Shown here piece by piece: positions 58,159-64,000 of a DNA stretch of 64,000 nt; the first letter of the stretch is position 1, and every line of letters starts with the position of its first letter. The notes below the pieces were generated by a model, which worked only from the letters and a program-made list of their open reading frames with translations, had not been told where the DNA came from and made no database searches. This DNA comes from Bdellovibrio sp. GT3 (lineage in GTDB: Bacteria; Bdellovibrionota; Bdellovibrionia; Bdellovibrionales; Bdellovibrionaceae). Location: the NCBI RefSeq assembly GCF_037996765.1, contig NZ_JBBNAD010000004.1:744001-808000 (forward strand), written 5' to 3'. Both the position numbers and the translations under genes were made by a program.

Positions 58159-59133
58159 CTATGTAGTGGCTTTGTAGGCATTGTGCACTCTGCAGAGAGT
58201 TTGAATGTTGCCGAAATCACTTCCTCCACCTTTGCTGAAGGCGTGAACATGGTCAAACTGCAGTTGAAATCTTGAATGGCATCTTTTTCCATCGGGATGA
58301 ATATGTTCACATTGACCCTGTGACCGATGTAAAATCGCGCGCTTTACGTAGCGAGAGATGTAGCGAGAATTCTTGATGGCGAAGCTCTGCGTCGAAGATT
58401 TGCAGTGACGATCGTTGCGTGCAAAGGAGATCTTTGAAGATCGGTCTTTGCTGGTTAGATTGTTCTTGATTAGATCTTTCTTAATTGGGGTGTGAATTCC
58501 CTTTCTCTTCTCAATTTTTTCAGTGGCTGCATCTAAAGCCAGGTGCAGAAGATCATTGTAATTGGGCGAGATGTTTTCGTGAGAAATCAAAGCTTTTAGT
58601 TTTTCAAATTTAGCCAACACAGATTTTTCAACCGTAACCTGTAGCTGCGCATGGTCTTTATCCAGATATTGAATCTTATCAGTCGGTAACTCCTGAATAG
58701 GATTTATTTCAGCCAGGATCTGCTTTGCCTCTTGAGTGGTTTTACTTTTTATGGAATTTAAATACTGAGTTTTCTGCTCAATGGAAACGCTTTCTCCAGT
58801 AGCTTTTTCCTGTTTGCGAATTGAACTTTGCACCAGAGTTAAATTTGTCACGTTCACTTCGCCAGAGCATAAGGCTTCAGCTGCCTCGGGGATTGTTGAA
58901 ATAATCTTCAAAGCGGAAATACGAGAGTATGCAGTTGCCTCACTATATTTAAAGCGTTTAACCAAACACTCAAATAAACTAACAAAGCCCATTTGAATAT
59001 AAAGCTTCCGCTCCTGGATCTCCTGTAAATGCCAAATAAGACATTCAGCCAATTCGCGCTCCCGGCGCACCAAAAAATCAACACGTTCGATAAGTTGATG
59101 GTCGGTCATTGATTTTACATTGGTAGAGTTCAT
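58159..59133 (-). CDS. HNH endonuclease, DUF222-like, bdellovibrio type
   Basis: 324 residues from the ATG at 59133, chosen for its GGAGAC RBS. The helical N-terminal region (FLVRRERELAECLIWHLQEIQERKLYIQMGFVSLFEC) is characteristic of the DUF222/HNH proteins common in bdellovibrios; a basic middle follows. C-terminal HNH nuclease: CEHIHPDGKRC, LQFDHVHAFSKGG and NIQTLCRVHN, with Cys residues that could hold zinc. Nucleic-acid cleavage is the expected activity. The RBS sits in a hairpin. Confidence 0.82.
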   Translation of the reverse strand: MNSTNVKSMTDHQLIERVDFLVRRERELAECLIWHLQEIQERKLYIQMGFVSLFECLVKRFKYSEATAYSRISALKIISTIPEAAEALCSGEVNVTNLTLVQSSIRKQEKATGESVSIEQKTQYLNSIKSKTTQEAKQILAEINPIQELPTDKIQYLDKDHAQLQVTVEKSVLAKFEKLKALISHENISPNYNDLLHLALDAATEKIEKRKGIHTPIKKDLIKNNLTSKDRSSKISFARNDRHCKSSTQSFAIKNSRYISRYVKRAILHRSQGQCEHIHPDGKRCHSRFQLQFDHVHAFSKGGGSDFGNIQTLCRVHNAYKATT

Positions 59134-59138
59134 GAGCG

Positions 59139-59157
59139 GTCTCCTTTTTTGGGAGAC
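59139..59157 (-). promoter_or_regulatory. Hairpin sequestering the RBS of the HNH gene
   Basis: On the minus strand GTCTCC-CAAAAAA-GGAGAC: the 3' arm is the Shine-Dalgarno, five bases before the ATG at 59133. Six base pairs with a 7-base loop. It could repress translation until melted. Seen directly; the regulatory role is inferred. Confidence 0.55.
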
Positions 59158-59234
59158 AATAACATGGGTTTTTGTGTGTTGATTTTTCGCTCGAGAATTC
59201 CAATTAAGAGCAAGTAAATTGAAAGGAAGGGGCG

Positions 59235-59270
59235 GCCTCACGAGAGTGATTTAAGAGTTTCTGGTGAGGC
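59235..59270. other. Inverted repeat in the gene-free region upstream of the HNH gene
   Basis: GCCTCAC and GTGAGGC with a 22-base spacer, followed by TTTT. It lies in the approximately 300 bp (59134-59431) between the HNH gene and the NPD gene end. It could be a weak terminator or an operator. The rest of this stretch holds no credible gene. Confidence 0.35.
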
Positions 59271-59431
59271 TTTTGTGTGTCTGTAGGTGGGATGGTAAAC
59301 AGTTGCAAAGGCCGATCACAATCGAAAGAAGTCGCTCGAAATACCCGTCAAATTATTTCTCATTACATTTGAAACAGCAACGCAAAGCTTCGCGATCAAG
59401 AGTGATCAATCAGGCAATCAGCCACCCACCC

Positions 59432-60430
59432 TTACTCAACGCCCAAGTGATTCAATTTCTTAACGCTAGTTTCGTATTCTGAAATCAGTTTCGCATAGAT
59501 CTCTCGCACAGTCAGAATTTCATCGACCAAGCCCACGGATTGACCTGCAGTCCACACGGTTTTCCAGGTAGGCTTCACCGCAGCTTCTTCCAGAGATTTC
59601 ATGCCCATCAGATGAATCAATGGCACCATGTACTTCTTGGTAAGTTTGTGGTCTTTCAAAACTTTCATCGCCCAAGGTAAGTCCGTACCCAATTTTTGCA
59701 CATAGGGAGTGTTGATCACGGCGGCAGGTGTGCCCGACACGCGCGTGGTCATCACGATGTCTTCCGGTGTTGATTGGACGATGGCGTCTTTGTAGGTTTG
59801 ATCGACATTGGCTTCTTTGGAAGCGATAAAGCGAGTTCCCACGCTGACACCGTCTGCGCCCAAGGCCAGGCAAGCTGCGATCATGGAGCCATGGGAAATA
59901 CCACCAGCTGCAACAATCGGAATCTGCAGGCGGGTTTTCAGCCAAGGAATCAAAACCAACGGAGAGATGGGGCCCGCATGTCCACCGGCACCAGCGCCGA
60001 CACCAATCACGCCATCGGCTCCCAGGTCTTCGCACTTCAGCGCGTGTTCAAGGTTTGTGACGTCACAGAAAACCTTAGCACCGTTTTTGTGCGCCTCTTC
60101 GATGACCTTTTTTGGGCTTCCCAAAGAGGTGATGAACAGATTTACGCCGTGATCAAGAGCGATCTTCAAATCATCATTTTGGCGGGTGTTGGATTTGTTC
60201 ACGATGATATTGATGCCGATCGGCCTCTTGGTTTTTTCGCGCATTTCCTTCAGTGCCGCCGCGTAGTTTTCCAAAGGGCGGTAGTTCAGGGCCGGAAATG
60301 TACCGATGCCGCCGGCTTCGCTGGCTTGCGAGACGATGTCAGCGTTGCTGACCAAAAACATGGGGGCTGCGATAATCGGGTAGTCGATGCCCATCATTTC
60401 AGTGAATGGTGTTTTGATCTGTTTAAGCAT
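59432..60430 (-). CDS. Nitronate monooxygenase / FabK-like flavoenzyme (NPD family)
   Basis: 332 residues from the ATG at 60430. FMN-binding TIM barrel: IDYPIIAAPMFLVS near the N-terminus, ADGVIGVGAGAGGHAG, IPIVAAGGI, and GVSVGTRFIAS. Members oxidise nitronates or reduce enoyl-ACP (FabK) or cleave related substrates; which of these cannot be told here. Starts 8 bp inside the end of the upstream CLC gene, so co-translated. Confidence 0.88.
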   Translation of the reverse strand: MLKQIKTPFTEMMGIDYPIIAAPMFLVSNADIVSQASEAGGIGTFPALNYRPLENYAAALKEMREKTKRPIGINIIVNKSNTRQNDDLKIALDHGVNLFITSLGSPKKVIEEAHKNGAKVFCDVTNLEHALKCEDLGADGVIGVGAGAGGHAGPISPLVLIPWLKTRLQIPIVAAGGISHGSMIAACLALGADGVSVGTRFIASKEANVDQTYKDAIVQSTPEDIVMTTRVSGTPAAVINTPYVQKLGTDLPWAMKVLKDHKLTKKYMVPLIHLMGMKSLEEAAVKPTWKTVWTAGQSVGLVDEILTVREIYAKLISEYETSVKKLNHLGVE

Positions 60431-61616
60431 GTGGTGTGACCTCGGTGTGATGAGAGTGATATATCCCTTTAGATCCTGAAGAAAGAAAGCTGACAACGCA
60501 AGCAATGGCGCAAAAAACTGCGCCTTGGGTGCCAAAGAGTTCCATAGCCATGATCGTGCACGCCAGCGGAGTCAGGGCGGCGCCGGCAAAAACCGCCACG
60601 AATCCCATTCCGCTAAGCAGTGACAGAGGCAGAGGAAGTATCCAGGCAAGAGCATTTCCCAGTGTGGCGCCTATAAAAAACAAAGGCGTGACTTCTCCGC
60701 CCTTAAAGCCCGATCCGAGTGTGACGACGGTAAAAAGTATTTTTAAAGCGAAATCATAGGGGGCCACGTGTTTTTGAAAGGCTTCAACAATCACGGGAAT
60801 TCCAAGTCCCAGGTAGCGGTCTGTTTGCATGAGTGTCGCCAGAACGATTATCAGGATGCCGCCGACAAAAGTGCGAACCAGCGGATTGGATATTCCATTT
60901 TTAAAAAGTCGAACCATGTGATGCAGGCTTTTTGTGAAAAAGCGTGCGCACAAGCCAAAAGCAATTCCGGCTAAAATGGCATAACCGATATTCATCATTG
61001 TCAGGGGCGCCACTTCAGAAACTTTGTAAACAGTGTGGTGGATGCCCCACAGAGAGCAGATTCGGTCCGCGATGATTGCGGAAGCGAAGCAGGGCAGAAT
61101 CCCGCGGTAACGTACTTTTCGCAAAGACAGCACTTCAAGTCCGAAGACGGCACCGGCCAGGGGTGTTCCAAAAACCGAGGCAAAGCCCGCGGAGATCCCG
61201 GCCATGAGCAGTAGCTTTCTTTCAGAGTTATCAAACTTTAGAAAGTGATTCAGTTGGTCCGAGATCGAAGCACCCATCTGTACCGCTGTACCCTCGCGAC
61301 CGGCAGAGCCTCCAAAGAGGTGAGTGACCAGGGTTCCGAACAAGACCAGCGGCGCCATTCTAAGGGGTACGACCTGCTTGGGATTGTGAATTTCATCAAG
61401 TATCAGATTGTTGCCAGCTTCGGTGCCTTTGCCATGGCGATGGTAAAGCCAGGCAATAAGCATCCCTGCGACGGGCAGCAGAAACAAAAGCCAAGGGTGA
61501 TCAATTCGAGTTTGAGTTACAAGATCCAGGGCGGCCAAGAAGGCTGCGGTAGCTGATCCTGCCAGCAGACCGACAATGAGGGAGATGGCGGACCATCGCA
61601 GTGTGAATCTGAGCAA
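60423..61616 (-). CDS. CLC-family channel/transporter with fluoride-type motifs
   Basis: 397 residues from a TTG at 61616, the only start with a usable RBS. About ten membrane segments. Signature motifs: GNNLI (68-72) in place of GSGIP, GREGT (106-110) with the gating Glu108, and GSGFKGGEVTPLF. In the CLC-F subfamily, fluoride/proton antiporters, the GSGIP serine is replaced by Asn or Met and GREGP becomes GREGT/V, so fluoride efflux is the best guess. It overlaps the NPD gene by 8 bp. Its RBS lies within a hairpin also able to serve as terminator. Confidence 0.82.
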   Translation of the reverse strand: MLRFTLRWSAISLIVGLLAGSATAAFLAALDLVTQTRIDHPWLLFLLPVAGMLIAWLYHRHGKGTEAGNNLILDEIHNPKQVVPLRMAPLVLFGTLVTHLFGGSAGREGTAVQMGASISDQLNHFLKFDNSERKLLLMAGISAGFASVFGTPLAGAVFGLEVLSLRKVRYRGILPCFASAIIADRICSLWGIHHTVYKVSEVAPLTMMNIGYAILAGIAFGLCARFFTKSLHHMVRLFKNGISNPLVRTFVGGILIIVLATLMQTDRYLGLGIPVIVEAFQKHVAPYDFALKILFTVVTLGSGFKGGEVTPLFFIGATLGNALAWILPLPLSLLSGMGFVAVFAGAALTPLACTIMAMELFGTQGAVFCAIACVVSFLSSGSKGIYHSHHTEVTPHA

Positions 61617-61620
61617 AAAA

Positions 61621-61657
61621 AATCCTCCTCGATACCAATCAGCATACGAGGAGGATT
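61621..61657 (-). promoter_or_regulatory. Hairpin overlapping a terminator and the clc RBS
   Basis: Perfect 11-bp stem AATCCTCCTCG/CGAGGAGGATT with a 15-base loop. On the minus strand it is followed by TTTTTTT, so it reads as an intrinsic terminator of the tetR transcript. The 3' arm contains GGAGGA, the Shine-Dalgarno for the TTG of the clc gene, six bases away. Termination and RBS occlusion are therefore the same structure. Confidence 0.75.
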
Positions 61658-61685
61658 GTGAAGGGCAAGAACTTTTTCTTCCCTA

Positions 61686-62312
61686 TTATGGTTTCAAATA
61701 ACGACTGATCAAAGTGTAAACTTCTTTTTTGATCTCGGTTTCTCTTTCAGGTGCTTGTGAGCCCAAAAGACTTAGCTGTAGGATATTGTTGAAACTGCTC
61801 ACGATGAACAGGGCGATCATTTCGCGATCACGGCCTGGAATTTGAGGCAGATGTTTCAATACCGCTTTTTGATAGTGTTCAAAGAACACACGGCGAGTTT
61901 CCCAGTAATCCAGCATGCCCTGAACGCCTTGCAAAGCTGTTCTCAGCGGACGATTGTCGTGAAAGCGCGTGAATCCAATATCAATAAAAGCGTGGATTTT
62001 TGAATCCAGATCCGTCGACGTCAGTTTGGCAAGATCCTCTTCAATAATAACCAGGTCTTTTTGCAGAAGATCATCGATCACTGCCGCGACAATGGCTTCC
62101 TTGTTCGCAAAAAACTGATAAAGAGAACCAATACTCACACCGGCCATCTCTGCAATCTTATCGGTTGTGATTGCATGATAGGGTTCTTGCACCAACAGTC
62201 TGGCGCAGGATTCAACAATACTTGCCACAGTTTCTTTCGAGCGTTTTTGCACCGGAATTTTCAGCATATATTTTTTGTCCGGATTGTTGTGGCTGATAGG
62301 ACTTGCACCCAT
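61686..62312 (-). CDS. TetR/AcrR-family transcriptional regulator
   Basis: 208 residues. N-terminal HTH (TTDKIAEMAGVSIGSLYQFFANKEAIVAAV, about 48-77); the C-terminal ligand domain is variable and unmatched. RBS AAGGAGG. It is upstream of clc and NPD on the same strand and may control them (inference); an independent target cannot be ruled out. Confidence 0.93.
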   Translation of the reverse strand: MGASPISHNNPDKKYMLKIPVQKRSKETVASIVESCARLLVQEPYHAITTDKIAEMAGVSIGSLYQFFANKEAIVAAVIDDLLQKDLVIIEEDLAKLTSTDLDSKIHAFIDIGFTRFHDNRPLRTALQGVQGMLDYWETRRVFFEHYQKAVLKHLPQIPGRDREMIALFIVSSFNNILQLSLLGSQAPERETEIKKEVYTLISRYLKP

Positions 62313-62806
62313 GTTTTCCTCCTTGTTGAGGTTTATTAATTAATCTCAGGTTCATATTCGGTCATGACCCTCGGATATTCAATACCAGTTGGTTAAGTAT
62401 TAATAAGCGATACCTAGGATTTACTCCGGGGTACATGTGAGAAATTTTTCCGAACCATTGTCTTACTCTGATACTAGACCTAAAAGCTTCTTGTTTATTA
62501 CTTGGTCGCAATAAAACCATCCAAAAACGATCTTTTTACGAGTTTTTCACGGAAAATTTGGCCAATTTATTCACGAATTCCATGAGTTTCCATGGGATTA
62601 ATTTAGGAGCCTTCTTACATTTCTGTAATCAAGAGTGTTTGATGCATTCACGAGCATCGTGAGAACACGCGTGTTCACCATGCTGAGTCATTAGGCAAAT
62701 GGCCTAGCGGCTCACATTTACAAAATTCAAGAAAATATGATCGGCGTCATCCTAGGTATTAGAGAGTTGGTAGGATAATATAAGCAGTTCAGGAGGAGGT
62801 CTTTCC
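62313..62806. promoter_or_regulatory. Divergent regulatory region of tetR and luxR-type genes
   Basis: 494 bp without a credible gene. It holds the palindrome GAACACGCGTGTTC at 62663-62676 (GTGA/TCAC flanks make an 18-bp dyad with one inserted base) and GATAAT/TATAAG -10 candidates near 62773. The dyad is a likely operator. Confidence 0.55.
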
Positions 62807-63298
62807 ATGAACGGGAAATTAAAACTCAGCGTCTGTGTTCGTGATCACCAAAATCAGGTTTTGGAGCAAAACGAAAATTCCAAAGAAACTTGTGGCGATA
62901 GAGTTGGCAGTGTTTGCCACAACTCCACGTGTTCGGATTTGTGCAAGCAAGTTACGGAAATGGCGCCGCTTCAGGACGGTATGAGTGTTTTTAAAAACCA
63001 GAATATCGACGATCATTATGTTGATGTGATGATGGTTAAAAACGGACAGAACGTAACTACAGTCCTGCATCAACTGACTGATGATAATACGAAAGCAGTC
63101 AAACATGCTGAATATCTGGTGGGACGCGGACTGACTCCCAGTGAAGTGCGCATCATTCAAATGGTGGCGAGCGGTCAGACCAATCAGGAGATTGCAAAGC
63201 AGCTGTTTATCTCCAAAGCGACTCTTAAGACTCATCTCAACAATGCCTACAAGAAATTACCTGCAGGCATGCGTCCTCAATCAGGTCGTGTCAGCTAA
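62807..63298 (+). CDS. LuxR-type transcriptional regulator with Cys-rich N-terminus
   Basis: 163 residues. C-terminal LuxR-type HTH (about 106-150: LTPSEVRIIQMVASGQTNQEIAKQLFISKATLKTHLNNAYKKL). The N-terminal part is not a receiver domain; it looks like a degenerate PAS-type sensor with clustered cysteines (CGDRVGSVCHNSTCSDLC), plausible as a redox, metal or Fe-S sensor. Strong RBS AGGAGG. The nearby dyad at 62663-62676 is a candidate operator. Confidence 0.85.
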   Translation: MNGKLKLSVCVRDHQNQVLEQNENSKETCGDRVGSVCHNSTCSDLCKQVTEMAPLQDGMSVFKNQNIDDHYVDVMMVKNGQNVTTVLHQLTDDNTKAVKHAEYLVGRGLTPSEVRIIQMVASGQTNQEIAKQLFISKATLKTHLNNAYKKLPAGMRPQSGRVS

Positions 63299-64000
63299 GG
63301 TGCTGGCGTGTCGGTAAAACGATCCTCAGGGTGATCGTAGAAGTGTCTGGTGATGACATACACCGGGCACTCGGCCTTGCGGATCACGTTTCTGGTAAAG
63401 CTTCCCAATAGGGCAGAACTCATCGGCCCACTCTGCGCTTCCATCACAATCATTCCGGAATTTAACTGGGAGACGGCTTCAAGGATCGCCTCGTCAACAG
63501 ACTTATAAGAGCTGTCGATTTGATATTGGGCTGTGACGCCCTCTTTCTGTGCCCAGGTGATCCAGTGGTGAGCTCTTTGCGATTGATACTCCACCTGTTG
63601 CTCGACGATTTGTTCCAGCGTCAGCATCTTGCCCTTGAAATTATAAATCTTAGGGCGAGTGTCCATCTCGAAAAGACTCTCGATGGGGCGGGCAATACAG
63701 TGAAACAAAGTCACTTCGGCGTTCAGCATTTTTGCCAGATTAAGGACGTGGCGGAAATTCTCTTTTGAGTGATCTCCAAATTCAGTTGGAAACAAAATAC
63801 TTGAAACTGGTTTGCCAGTCGCGTGGGTTCCGACCACCATCACCGGGACGGCGGATTCCAGGAGCAGGCTTTCGGCAAAACTTCCCAGTAAGAATCTTTG
63901 AAAGCCCTGGCGGCCGTGATTGCCGACAACAATCATCTCGGCGTGGATTCGTTCTGCAAAATGAGTCAGGGTTTCGGCGGCTCCGGCATGGGACTGGGAG
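63295..64000 (-). CDS. Tandem universal stress protein, 5' partial
   Basis: Frame is open from 63295 to the window edge, so the start lies outside; the ATG at 63936 is internal. End of a first USP domain with the ATP-binding GNHGRQGFQRFLLGSFAES pattern (G-x2-G-x9-G-S), then a second USP domain beginning SSILFPTEFGDHSKEN and ending SGPMSSALLGSFTRNVIRKAECPVYVI. Tandem USPs act in stress survival. The end overlaps the convergent LuxR-type gene by 4 bp. Confidence 0.92.
   Translation of the reverse strand, partial: SQSHAGAAETLTHFAERIHAEMIVVGNHGRQGFQRFLLGSFAESLLLESAVPVMVVGTHATGKPVSSILFPTEFGDHSKENFRHVLNLAKMLNAEVTLFHCIARPIESLFEMDTRPKIYNFKGKMLTLEQIVEQQVEYQSQRAHHWITWAQKEGVTAQYQIDSSYKSVDEAILEAVSQLNSGMIVMEAQSGPMSSALLGSFTRNVIRKAECPVYVITRHFYDHPEDRFTDTPAP

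Noticed and set aside
61617-61685. Fluoride riboswitch (crcB motif) upstream of the CLC gene
   Set aside because: The short gap holds the terminator/RBS hairpin only; I could not find the conserved riboswitch core.

Overview
The window reads as chromosomal DNA of a predatory bdellovibrio (Bdellovibrio or a close relative, phylum Bdellovibrionota). I infer this from gene content: a TIGR02147-type regulator overlapping a secreted partner, a DUF222-like HNH endonuclease, a phage-fibre-like secreted adhesin of the kind described as mosaic adhesive trimers in Bdellovibrio, many small secreted proteins and lipoproteins without clear families, and a base composition near 50% GC. No database search was possible, so the species is open. 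I saw no rRNA, tRNA, CRISPR array, insertion sequence or prophage block. One CDS is cut by each edge: trmO on the left and a tandem universal stress protein on the right.

1-12.9 kb: trmO, a tyrosine phosphatase, an orphan flavin-dependent halogenase, a glyoxalase II/RimK-like pair, two convergent BFD-type [2Fe-2S] proteins, greA, an AsmA-like protein with a GDPD, an ASCH-domain gene between two copies of a palindromic repeat, three GNAT acetyltransferases and two tandem tatA-like genes. 12.9-18 kb: a minus-strand sohB-oppA-oppB-oppC series without ATPase genes. 18-31 kb: secreted proteins, a VC0807-like membrane protein between two partial repeat copies, the ahpC-ahpF/oxyR peroxide module with a good OxyR-like operator, a lipoprotein, an 854-residue secreted protein, a GST, the TIGR02147 pair and mutM. 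31-36 kb: a 123-bp GC-rich palindrome, a FadE-type acyl-CoA dehydrogenase and secreted or membrane proteins.

36-51 kb is the most unusual stretch. A plus-strand series of mostly overlapping genes (36318-45849) begins with a secreted protein carrying a textbook thrombospondin type-1 repeat. It continues with unknown proteins, an HTTM-like membrane protein, an SBP_bac_5-like lipoprotein, a degenerate SGNH-like protein, an FG-GAP/UnbV (CRTAC1-like) protein, an RnfD/NqrB-like membrane protein and a fatty-acid desaturase. It converges on a minus-strand series encoding a lipoprotein, a fibre-like adhesin and a divergent MBOAT-like membrane protein, beyond which lie a DUF3943-like protein and a beta-barrel candidate. 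I infer an envelope or adhesion system that may include lipid modification; this is not shown by the sequence alone.

51-64 kb is mostly housekeeping: a CorC/CNNM-type CBS protein, a response regulator, RNase Y, OsmC, an ArfB-like rescue factor, TauE with DUF1634, DUF4442, the HNH endonuclease, an NPD-like flavoenzyme, a CLC protein with fluoride-type motifs, a TetR regulator, a cysteine-rich LuxR-type regulator and the stress protein. In two places (HNH endonuclease, CLC) the Shine-Dalgarno sequence lies inside a hairpin stem. Two genes (5133 and 55763) have promoter-like hexamers so close to the start codon that leaderless transcripts are likely.
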